Below, piece by piece: positions 14,454-21,885 of a DNA stretch of 46,101 nucleotides (the stretch's first letter is position 1; the number at the start of each line of letters is the position of its first letter). The position numbers and the translations under genes were made by a program. The stretch is from CAZBDU01 sp964490725 (GTDB lineage Bacteria > Spirochaetota > Spirochaetia > SZUA-6 > DRHE01), in assembly GCA_964490725.1 (NCBI GenBank), contig CAZBDU010000038.1, forward strand, positions 1 through 46,101. The letters run 5' to 3'. Below the pieces are notes generated by a model. That model worked only from the letters and a program-made list of their open reading frames with translations, was not told the DNA's origin and made no database searches.

Positions 14454-15602
14454 TCAAGGCCCTCGGATGTACCACCGGCCGCCGCGGGGACCGATGGTTT
14501 CTGCACCGGTGCCGGTTATCTGCGCCATGTCTTCAATTTTCACGTGACCCACCTCCGGATGCCGGAACTCCATCTCGATGGACAGCACCATCCCTTCCTG
14601 CAGGCGCTGGGGCGAATGCCGGTTCACCACCGGATCTTCCTGGTAAACCAGGCCTATGCCGTGGGCGATGAACTTGCCGTGCTCACCGAGAGAGTGCTCT
14701 TGCAGGAACGCATCGGCAACGCGCTGCACCTCCCCGGCCTCGACGCCCGGCCCTGAGGCGCCGAGCGCCGCGGCCTCCAGCCCGCGGCAGCCCTGCAGGA
14801 GCTCCTCGGCAAGGTCTGAGGGCTTCCCCAGATGCCCCACCCTGCACAGCTCCACGATGTATCCATTCAGCATTCCGCCCGCATCGATGTGGAGGAGATT
14901 GCCGCCCCGCCAGCTTCGCTTCGTGGAGGCCGCTCTGAAGAATCTCGGCCCGGCACACACCAGGGCGTACAGGAAATGCAGCTCCCTCTTTGCGAACTCC
15001 AGTGCGACCCGGTGAGCCAGCTCCGCGGTTATCACTCCGTCCCGTCCCGATGTCAGGACCGCTTCCAGCGATTCCAGATTCCTCCTCGTTCCTTCGCGAA
15101 TGATGCCGATCTCCTCCGGGGTCTTGACGGCGCGCAGCGCCTCCATGACGGGCACCGCGTTCACGAACTCGGCGTCCGGCAGCTCGTCTTTCAGCACTTC
15201 GAACACGTCGGCGGGAAGGGAGGGCAGCTCCACCGCGATTCGACGCACCCCCGGAAGCGATCGCTTCAACACCTCCACGGTCCTCGCTGCAGTCCACAGG
15301 CTCCCTATCTTCTCGCTCTCGTAGCACTGCCCTATCCAGACCTCCGCCTCCTGCATCACCTCCCTCTCCCCGGGCCGTCCCACTAGAAAGGAGCCATCGA
15401 GGGACTGCCGCGGTATTCCGAGGAAGGACAGGTACCGGGTCCTCCGCGTGTGGGTGTCCCACAGGTAGAGCGGATAGTAGTATCCTCCGGTGAGATAGCG
15501 GACGTTGTGCCGGGTGGAGGCCAGCAGCAGCTCGATTCCTGCTTCTTCCATCAGTGCAGACAGTCTCTCCGCGTCGAACCGGGGTTCCCGCGCGCCGTTC
15601 AT
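14454..15602 (-). CDS. M24-family metallopeptidase-like protein (Xaa-Pro dipeptidase/creatinase fold)
   Basis: A 382-residue protein from ATG 15602 (a GTG 15 bases upstream is possible). The N-terminal creatinase domain (LSALMEEAGIELLLASTRHN) is followed by the pita-bread domain. Metal-site regions are HIDAGGMLNGYIVELCR, AHGIGLVYQEDP, SIEMEFRHPE and KIEDMAQIT. The first Asp, the His and both Glu are kept; the second Asp of the D-x10-D pair is Glu (YIVEL). Real prolidases keep Asp there, and creatinases lose the metals, so this is an in-between member. It may hydrolyse a C-N bond in a small substrate rather than a peptide. It follows the Zn-dehydrogenase with a gap of about 20 bases. Confidence 0.85.
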   Translation of the reverse strand: MNGAREPRFDAERLSALMEEAGIELLLASTRHNVRYLTGGYYYPLYLWDTHTRRTRYLSFLGIPRQSLDGSFLVGRPGEREVMQEAEVWIGQCYESEKIGSLWTAARTVEVLKRSLPGVRRIAVELPSLPADVFEVLKDELPDAEFVNAVPVMEALRAVKTPEEIGIIREGTRRNLESLEAVLTSGRDGVITAELAHRVALEFAKRELHFLYALVCAGPRFFRAASTKRSWRGGNLLHIDAGGMLNGYIVELCRVGHLGKPSDLAEELLQGCRGLEAAALGASGPGVEAGEVQRVADAFLQEHSLGEHGKFIAHGIGLVYQEDPVVNRHSPQRLQEGMVLSIEMEFRHPEVGHVKIEDMAQITGTGAETIGPRGGRWYIRGP

Positions 15603-15624
15603 GACGGCTGCACCCACCGCCTCT

Positions 15625-16665
15625 TCAGTCCTGCCACGGCTCGAAGAGGCATTTCACGGTTTCCTTGCGCTGGAACGCCTCGAACGCCTCCCCTGCCTGG
15701 TCCAGGGCGAACCGCCTGGTCACCAGGGCCTGCCCGGACACCTTGCCCGATTCGAGCCAGCTGAGAGCACGAATGAAGTGTCGCTGCAGGAAGGCCACGT
15801 CCCCGTAGAGCGTCACGCCCTTGCGGATCAGGGAGAGGGGCCGGCATGTCGCCTCGGGGTAGAGCCCGAAAGGCGAAATCCGACCTCTCGCCGCCGCTAT
15901 GTCGAAAAGAAAGTCCCAGACCTTCGGTGAGCTCGCCGTTTCCACAACGATGTCCGCCCCCCGCCCGCCGGTGATCCGCAGCACCGCCTCGAGCGGATCG
16001 TCGTGACTCGCGTTCACGACGTGCGTGGCACCGAGGCTCTGTGCAATCCCGAAGCGGATCCTGTCGACATCCAGTCCCACCACGATCAGCCTCGAGACGC
16101 CCGCCGCCGCCAGGGCCTGCAGGTGGAGCAGGCCCACCGATCCGGGTCCGATGATCACCGCGGTTTCGCCGGCAACCGGCTTGAGGTGCTCCAGGGACCT
16201 CGCCACCAGGCTCAGCGGCTCCAGCAGCGCAGCATCCGCGAACTCCACGTTGTCAGGAAGCACATGCACCAGAGCTTCAGGAACAGACACGTACTCGGCG
16301 AAGGTCCCATCGCAGGTGATGCCGATGTGGTCCCAATGGGTGCACATGTTCTTGTTGCCCGTCCCGCAGTTGTAGCACCTCCCGCATCCGCTCATGGCCT
16401 CGAACCCCACCCTGTCGCCGGGCTCCAGTGCGCTCACCCCTTCACCCACGCCGGCGACCACCCCCGCTCCCTCGTGCCCCATGACCACTGGTACGGGCAC
16501 CGGCTTTCTGCCCTTGTACGTTCCGTTCAGGATCGACATGTCCGTGTAGCACACTCCGGTGGCCTTCACGCGCACAAGGACTTCTCTGGCCCCTGGCTCG
16601 GGCACCGGCACGTCTTTGACGGCAAACGATCCGGGCCTCTCATCGGTTTTCACGATCGCTTTCAT
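15625..16665 (-). CDS. Zinc-dependent medium-chain alcohol dehydrogenase (threonine/sorbitol dehydrogenase type)
   Basis: A 346-residue MDR dehydrogenase. Catalytic zinc ligands are in GVCYTD (Cys), GHEGAG (His-Glu) and LLEPLS. The structural zinc lobe is CGRCYNCGTGNKNMC, four Cys. The nucleotide fold GPGSVGLLHLQ is followed by GLDVDRIRFG, where Asp suggests NAD. Family members oxidise polyols, threonine or inosose (IolM, scyllo-inosose 3-dehydrogenase, is of this type). In this operon with a creatininase-fold hydrolase, oxidation of a polyol or cyclitol hydroxyl is the natural guess. It starts at ATG 16665, 13 bases after dctM. Confidence 0.93.
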   Translation of the reverse strand: MKAIVKTDERPGSFAVKDVPVPEPGAREVLVRVKATGVCYTDMSILNGTYKGRKPVPVPVVMGHEGAGVVAGVGEGVSALEPGDRVGFEAMSGCGRCYNCGTGNKNMCTHWDHIGITCDGTFAEYVSVPEALVHVLPDNVEFADAALLEPLSLVARSLEHLKPVAGETAVIIGPGSVGLLHLQALAAAGVSRLIVVGLDVDRIRFGIAQSLGATHVVNASHDDPLEAVLRITGGRGADIVVETASSPKVWDFLFDIAAARGRISPFGLYPEATCRPLSLIRKGVTLYGDVAFLQRHFIRALSWLESGKVSGQALVTRRFALDQAGEAFEAFQRKETVKCLFEPWQD

Positions 16666-16678
16666 ATGCGTTCTCTTC

Positions 16679-17962
16679 TCATACCCTGTAGCCCAGCAGG
16701 CGCGGCAGGAACAGGGTCAAAGGCTGCACGTAGGTCACCAGCAGCAGCACCACGATCTCGGCCAGCAGAAACGGCCATATCGCCCGCGTCAGCTGCTCGA
16801 GACGCAGCTTGGTGATGCCGCAGGCCACATACAGGCATAGTCCCACCGGCGGGGTGATCAGGCCGATCATCAGGTTCAGGACCACAATGGCTCCGAGCAT
16901 CACCGGACTGATGCCCACGGCATCCGCTATGTGCATGAGCATCGGCACGGTGATGATCATGGCCGCCGTGCCCTCCATGAAGGTGCCGAGAAACAGAAGG
17001 ACCACATTGACGCCCAGAAGAACCAGAAACTGGTTGGAGACATTCTCGCCGATGGCGGAGGTGATCTTCTGCGGTATCTGATCCACCGTCAGCATCCAGT
17101 TGAAGATGTTCGAACAGGCGATGACCAGGAATACCACCCCTACCGTCTTGGCTGTGGACAGAAGGACATCCAGAAACTTCCTCGGAGTCAGGTTTCTGTA
17201 CACGAGGAATCCGATGAGAAGGGCATAGACCACCGCGACTCCGGAAGCCTCCGTGGCGGTGAATATCCCTCCCAGGATCCCGCCCAGAATGATCAGCGGC
17301 ATCAGCAGCGGTATGACGGCTGCAACGACGGCTGCGCCAATGGCCCTGAGGCTGGGCGGGCTCTCGCTCTTTGGATAGTTTCTCCGTCTGGCGATTACGT
17401 AGGTAACGGCCATCAGTCCCAGTCCCAGGAGGATTCCCGGAAACACTCCCGCCAGGAACAGAGCCGCCACGGAGGTGCCGCTCAACAGGGAAAAGATCAC
17501 CATCGGAATGCTCGGCGGGATGATGGGGCCTATCACCGATGAGGAGACCGTCACCGCGGCGCTGAAATCCGTGTCGTAGCCCTGCTTCTCCATGGCGGGA
17601 ATGAGCATGGACCCGATGGCGGAGGTGTCCGCCAGGGCGGATCCGGTGATGCCCGCAAGAAACATGCTCGTCACGATGTTCACGTGCGCCAGGCCGCCCT
17701 TCAGGTGCCCCACCAGAGTGTCGGCAAAGCTCACCAGCCTTTTGGTGATCCCCGAGCTGTTCATCAGCTCTCCGGCCAGCACGAAGAACGGGATCGCCAT
17801 GAACGGGAATACATCCAGCCCGGTGAACATCCGTTGCGCCAGAATGGTCAGAGGAATCCCCCCCTTGACCGTTAGAAACACCGCAGAGGCGATTCCCAGG
17901 CTGAAGGCGATGGGGACTCCGATGAGCAGAGCGACGATGAACGCTGCAATGCCGATCAACAT
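16679..17962 (-). CDS. dctM: TRAP transporter large membrane subunit (DctM)
   Basis: A 427-residue, very hydrophobic inner-membrane protein forming the transport channel of a tripartite ATP-independent periplasmic system driven by ion gradient. Characteristic blocks are GIPLTILAQRMFTGLD, FPFMAIPFFVLAGELM, AGITGSALADTSAIGSMLIP, SSSVIGPIIPPSIPMVIF and LGTFMEGTAAMIITVP. The start ATG 17962 follows GGAGG at 8 bases, so the upstream in-frame region to 18049 is not used. It lies 40 bases after dctQ. Confidence 0.96.
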   Translation of the reverse strand: MLIGIAAFIVALLIGVPIAFSLGIASAVFLTVKGGIPLTILAQRMFTGLDVFPFMAIPFFVLAGELMNSSGITKRLVSFADTLVGHLKGGLAHVNIVTSMFLAGITGSALADTSAIGSMLIPAMEKQGYDTDFSAAVTVSSSVIGPIIPPSIPMVIFSLLSGTSVAALFLAGVFPGILLGLGLMAVTYVIARRRNYPKSESPPSLRAIGAAVVAAVIPLLMPLIILGGILGGIFTATEASGVAVVYALLIGFLVYRNLTPRKFLDVLLSTAKTVGVVFLVIACSNIFNWMLTVDQIPQKITSAIGENVSNQFLVLLGVNVVLLFLGTFMEGTAAMIITVPMLMHIADAVGISPVMLGAIVVLNLMIGLITPPVGLCLYVACGITKLRLEQLTRAIWPFLLAEIVVLLLVTYVQPLTLFLPRLLGYRV

Positions 17963-18002
17963 CGATGGCCTCCGTAGCCGCCGTCGGTTCCCGTCGTTCC
18001 CG

Positions 18003-18497
18003 TCATTGAAGGCTGCGGTCCCGCCCGCCTCGATCCGCCAGCGACGCAATGGAGCGCAGACTCTGCAGAATCATGAGGAACGAACCGACGGTCACGGATG
18101 CATAGGGCAGGTACATCCGCAGCATCAGCGCCACGGAGGTCTGACCCTGCACGGTACGAAGCTGGTCGATCGAGAAGATGAGCACTATGACCAGGAAACC
18201 GAGGGCCAGTATCTCCGCCAGGTAGTTGACCGCCACGCGCATCTTTGGCGGCAGCGCGCTCACCAGGAATGTGATGTTCACGTGCTCTCCGTCCCTGATC
18301 GCAAGACCCATTCCCAGAAAGCCCACCCACACCATCAGGTACCGGGAGGCTTCCTCGGACCAGAAGATCGCGTTGTGCAGCACGTAGCGGAAGAACACGC
18401 TGACCGCCGTGTTCACAATCATGCAGGAAAGCAGGATGTAGATGATCGCTCTGGTGGCGCCGTCCACGAACAGAAAGAACTTCTTCAAGACCTTCAA
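18003..18497 (-). CDS. dctQ: TRAP transporter small membrane subunit (DctQ)
   Basis: A 164-residue protein with four predicted membrane helices. Family signatures are VFFRYVLHNAIFWSEEASR and the GMGLAIRDGEHVNITFL block. Its usual partner DctM follows directly. The start is TTG 18497, five bases after GAGG. The gap from dctP is about 93 bases, GC-rich, with no further gene. Confidence 0.94.
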   Translation of the reverse strand: MKVLKKFFLFVDGATRAIIYILLSCMIVNTAVSVFFRYVLHNAIFWSEEASRYLMVWVGFLGMGLAIRDGEHVNITFLVSALPPKMRVAVNYLAEILALGFLVIVLIFSIDQLRTVQGQTSVALMLRMYLPYASVTVGSFLMILQSLRSIASLADRGGRDRSLQ

Positions 18498-18590
18498 TTT
18501 CCTCTTCGTACCCCGGAGCTCCCGCCTTCGTTTGCGGGTTCGAATGCGGAGAAGGCCCCCTGCGGAGACCTCCTCCGCTGGGACCGCTCT

Positions 18591-19678
18591 CTACTTGAGA
18601 TCCTGCTTCTGCTGGGCCACGACCCTGTCGACTTCTGCCATCACTTCCTTGATGAGCGCCGGATCGATCTGGGTCTCCAGCCACTTGATCACCGGCTGCT
18701 GCGTGGCAGCCTTGAACTGCGCCACCTCCGCTTCCGTGGGGGCGTAGATTTGCATCCCCGCGTCGGCCAGCTGCGCCATCCCACCGGCGGAAAGGAGCTG
18801 CTGGACCCCCCTGCCCACCCCGGCGCTCACCTGGGCGGAATCCAGGATGATGTACTGCAGGTCCGGGGAAAGCGACTGGAAGAACTTGTCGTTGATCAGG
18901 AACCAGTCCACGCCGTAGACGTGCCCGTCCAGGGTCAGGTACTTCTGGACCTCGGCGAATTTCGCGAACAGGATCGTGGAAACCGGGTTCTCCTCACCAT
19001 CCACCACTCCGGTTTGCAGCGCGGTGTAGACCTCGGGCCAGGCGATCGGGGTGGGATTTGCGCCCAGGGACTTGACCATCGTGACGAACAGGGGCGTCTC
19101 CATGACGCGGATCTTCAGTCCCTTCATGTCCTCCGGAGAGTGGATCGGCCTGACATCGTTCGTGAAGTTCCTGAAGCCCACCTCGGAGAAGGCCAGGTTG
19201 CGCATGCCGGTCTGCTCCAGCAGCATCTTGGAAAGCTTCTGCCCGAAGGGCCCATCCAGCACCTGCCAGGCAACGGCCCCGGAGGGAAACAGATACGGTA
19301 TGTCAGTCACCATCGCCGGGGGAAAGAAGCCGGCCATCACCCCCGAGGCGATTCCGGCCTGGACCGATCCCTGCTTGATGGCCTCCACGTACTCGCGCTC
19401 TCCGCCCAGCGAGCCGCCGCCGAAGATCTGAACGTCGATTCTACCCCCGCTTCTGGCGTTCACCAGGTTCGCGAAGGCCACCGCCTGGGCGTGCTTCCTC
19501 GACGTGTAGACGTTGGTCGCGTCGGCGTGCGCCAGCTTCAGGACGATCGCCCCGGGGCCGCTTTCGTCTCCATGGCTTTCGGCGCGGCGCTCTCCGGTGG
19601 CTTCTCGCCCTGGCCTCGTGCCGACACGAAAGGCAACGCCAGCGTCAGCACAATCAGTGTCGCGAAGAACCTTTTCAT
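18591..19678 (-). CDS. dctP: TRAP transporter solute-binding protein (DctP), apparent frameshift after the signal peptide
   Basis: The binding protein starts at ATG 19678 behind GGAGG, with a signal peptide (MKRFFATLIVLTLALPFVSA) and a low-complexity linker. The mature part begins in another frame (VLKLAHADATNVYTS) and continues normally: FGGGSLGGEREYVEAIKQGS, the carboxylate-binding Arg region GLKIRVMETPLFV, and GVVDGEENP. The two frames meet at CCCCGGGG (19551-19558); one additional base there restores one protein of about 363 residues. The gene is otherwise undamaged, so a sequencing indel is likelier than decay. The conserved Arg suggests a carboxylated ligand such as a sugar acid or cyclitol acid. 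Confidence 0.88.
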
Positions 19679-19703
19679 CTTCACACCTCCCCTGTGATTT
19701 CTT

Positions 19704-19737
19704 ATGAAGCAACGCTTCATGTATCGCTTCATGTATC
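19704..19737 (-). repeat. Hairpin plus tandem 12-bp repeat before dctP
   Basis: Two exact adjacent copies of gcttcatgtatc occupy 19714-19725 and 19726-19737. The reverse complement of the first seven bases (atgaagc) stands at 19704-19710 with a 3-base loop, so either copy can pair with it. This lies in the 75-base gap between the creatininase-fold gene and the dctP ribosome site. It could be an mRNA-stabilising or translational control element, or a tandem regulator site. Repeat and palindrome are seen directly; the function is not known. Confidence 0.7.
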
Positions 19738-19753
19738 CTCGTTTGGCCTGCAA

Positions 19754-20719
19754 TCAGGACGGCCAGGCGATGGTGTAGATGTGCTTGCCTCCGTCCGAGG
19801 GGCCTTTCAACAGCTTCTCTATCTCCTGTTCGTCACGCTGAGTCATGTACCTGCTTTCCGGGAGCACCCCGGGGGGGAACTTCCCCAGAATGTCGTCGTG
19901 AAGGCGGACCACGTAGTCCAGGAAAGTCTCTATGGCCTTGTGCGCCTTCTCAGGCCTGGCCAGAGAGGGCTTGCCCAGGACGCCTTCGGGATAGACCACG
20001 CATTCGATGTCCCCACCGCCAATATGACTCTGGCCGGGTATCGGATAGTTGTAGATGTCCCCGCCCTTGTCGATATGTCCCTCCGGCAGGAATCCCCAGG
20101 TCTTCGTGTCCACGACATTCTCCATCTGGACGAACTCGGGGAACAGCGCCAGGCAGAGCGAGTTTTCCGCCTCGTCCCCGTGCCGGAAGGGTGTCTCGAA
20201 GGGTCCGCCGTGGGCCTTGTCCTTCAGGCCTTCTCCCATGATCTTGGGAACGTCCAGGAATACGATCACGGCAGGCACTTGGTATCTCTTCCCCCACTCC
20301 TGGATGGCCGACGGAATGATGTACTCCTGGCCGTGGCTGCCGACGAATATCTGCTTGCGGAAGCCGGTATTCCAGTATCCCGAGATGATCGCCCTGATAT
20401 AGGCGGAGTTGACCTGGTCCGGGATGGGAACCGTCCCTTTCTGGCCCAGATGGGAGAAAGGGTGCGAGGCGTACCAGATGGGCTCCGCGACGGTGCAGCC
20501 GGTCTTTTGCGCCACCAGCTCCGCCATCCGGGTTACGATGAAGGTATCCTCCCCGTAGGGCTGGCCGTCCCCGTGGTTCTCGGTGGAGCCCAGCGGGACC
20601 AGAAGGATGTCGTTCACCTTCAGGCGCGCTTCCACGTCCTTCTTCGTCATGGTCTGGTAGTAGATCTTCGACGGCCTCTCCATGTGCCCGCCCTCCGGCG
20701 GAAGCTTCCAGCTCGACAT
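19754..20719 (-). CDS. Creatininase-family amidohydrolase (resembles 3-dehydro-scyllo-inosose hydrolase IolN)
   Basis: A 321-residue metal-dependent hydrolase. Metal-binding blocks match creatininase: LVPLGSTENHG (Glu, His), PYGEDTFIV (Asp), VGSHGQEYII (His) and HGDEAENSLCLALFPE (Glu). The N-terminus WKLPPEGGHMERPSKIYY is one I associate with the IolN-type branch, which in the Thermotoga inositol pathway hydrolyses a diketo-inositol ring to 5-keto-gluconate. This identification is by memory of the family and is moderate. The start ATG 20719 is two bases after the cupin stop. The neighbouring polyol-type dehydrogenase and SDR would fit formation of such a diketone. Confidence 0.82.
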   Translation of the reverse strand: MSSWKLPPEGGHMERPSKIYYQTMTKKDVEARLKVNDILLVPLGSTENHGDGQPYGEDTFIVTRMAELVAQKTGCTVAEPIWYASHPFSHLGQKGTVPIPDQVNSAYIRAIISGYWNTGFRKQIFVGSHGQEYIIPSAIQEWGKRYQVPAVIVFLDVPKIMGEGLKDKAHGGPFETPFRHGDEAENSLCLALFPEFVQMENVVDTKTWGFLPEGHIDKGGDIYNYPIPGQSHIGGGDIECVVYPEGVLGKPSLARPEKAHKAIETFLDYVVRLHDDILGKFPPGVLPESRYMTQRDEQEIEKLLKGPSDGGKHIYTIAWPS

Positions 20720-20721
20720 GA

Positions 20722-21090
20722 TCAGTCTCCTTGCTTTCTGTGACTCGGAAGCTGAGGCGAATAGATCCAGACGAACCTCAGGACCTCATCGCCGGTGTTG
20801 ACGATCTTGTGCTTCCCCCCGGGCGGATTGTAGACGCACACCCCCGGCTCCAGGGGTATCTCCTGCCCGTCGGTGACAAACGTGCCCCTGCCGGAGAGAA
20901 ACAGCATCACCTCTTCCTCCGCGTCGTGAGTGTGCTCGGGCACCATGCTCCCTGGCGCCGTTTCGTTTATTCCCACCGCCAGGTTCTGCGCGCCCACCGT
21001 CTTCTCGGACACCAGGATCCAGGAGACCCTCGGCGGGTCGCGCCTCACCCCCGGCACGTCTTTGATGTGAACCGCTATGGCCTGCGACAT
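20722..21090 (-). CDS. Single-domain cupin protein
   Basis: A 122-residue cupin. Motif 1 is PEHTHDAEEEVMLFLSG (two His and a Glu for metal) and motif 2 is NPPGGKHKIVNTGDE (His). No other domain is attached. The start ATG 21090 has AAGGAG 7 bases upstream. Small cupins in sugar-acid operons can be isomerases, lyases or sensors of catabolic intermediates. It sits between the SDR and the hydrolase, so a step on the same intermediate is likely, but no reaction can be named. Confidence 0.85.
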   Translation of the reverse strand: MSQAIAVHIKDVPGVRRDPPRVSWILVSEKTVGAQNLAVGINETAPGSMVPEHTHDAEEEVMLFLSGRGTFVTDGQEIPLEPGVCVYNPPGGKHKIVNTGDEVLRFVWIYSPQLPSHRKQGD

Positions 21091-21111
21091 CCCATGCTCC
21101 TTCGCGTGTGG

Positions 21112-21885
21112 TCAGCCGATGTAGATCCCACCATTGATATCCAGGGTCACGCCGGTGATCCAATCCGACTGGCTCGAGGCAAGGAACAGCGCCGCCTGCG
21201 CCACGTCCTCTGGCAGCCCGTCCTTGCCGACGGCCCGGCCCGCGTTCCACCTGGCGAAGACCTCCGCAGGCGCCTGCCGCGTCAACTGGGTAAGAATCGG
21301 ACCGGGAGCGATCGCGTTGACGTAGATTCCTGCCGGGCCCACTTCGCGGGCCAGCGTCTGCGTGAGCCCGATCACGCCCGCCTTGGAGGCCGCATAGTTG
21401 ACCCCTACTCCCGGGCGTCCCGTCCGGCCCCCCAGTGAGGAGATGTTGACGATCTTGCCCCTGCCTTGCTTCTTCATCACCGGCACCACCGATCTGCAGA
21501 CCAGGAAGGTCCCGGTGAGATTGACCCGCAGGACCCGCTCGAAGTCCTCCAGGCTCATCTCCTCGATGGGGAGGTGCCGCAGGATACCCGCGCAGTTTGC
21601 GGCGACGTCGATCCTGCCGAAGCGTGAAACGGTCTTCTCCGCGGCCTCGCCCACCTCTTTTTCCGCGGTGACGTCCGCCTGCACACAGAGGGTGCCCTCG
21701 CCGGCAGGATCCAGGCTGGCGGCGAGCTCCTTCAGGCCTTCGGCGTTCACGTCCAGCAGCGCCAGGCGGGCGCCCGCCTTGTGGAGATGCCGGGCGATGG
21801 CCTCGCCCAGTCCGCGTGCGGCTCCGGTGACGATGCAGACCTGCCCCTCCAGCAGCCCCTGCCCGCTTGGTTCGTTCATCGTCAA
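21112..21885 (-). CDS. Short-chain dehydrogenase/reductase
   Basis: A 257-residue classical SDR. The cofactor motif TGAARGLGEAIA, Asp in LLDVNAEG (NAD preference), NCAGIL, the catalytic Ser in NISSLGG and YAASK are all present. It is similar in style to gluconate 5-dehydrogenase and glucose 1-dehydrogenase relatives. The start is TTG 21885, overlapping the AOR stop (TTGA) with GGAGGAGG in front; ATG 21879 is an alternative. Substrate not readable; the context suggests a sugar-acid or cyclitol hydroxyl. Confidence 0.92.
   Translation of the reverse strand: MTMNEPSGQGLLEGQVCIVTGAARGLGEAIARHLHKAGARLALLDVNAEGLKELAASLDPAGEGTLCVQADVTAEKEVGEAAEKTVSRFGRIDVAANCAGILRHLPIEEMSLEDFERVLRVNLTGTFLVCRSVVPVMKKQGRGKIVNISSLGGRTGRPGVGVNYAASKAGVIGLTQTLAREVGPAGIYVNAIAPGPILTQLTRQAPAEVFARWNAGRAVGKDGLPEDVAQAALFLASSQSDWITGVTLDINGGIYIG

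Noticed and set aside
15625..16665. Calling the Zn-dehydrogenase IolM or threonine dehydrogenase
   Set aside because: Zinc and NAD motifs are general to the family; nothing in the sequence decides the substrate.
14454..20719. A creatinine/creatine degradation operon (creatininase plus creatinase folds together)
   Set aside because: The M24 protein keeps most metal ligands unlike creatinase, and the hydrolase resembles the IolN branch; kept only as an alternative.
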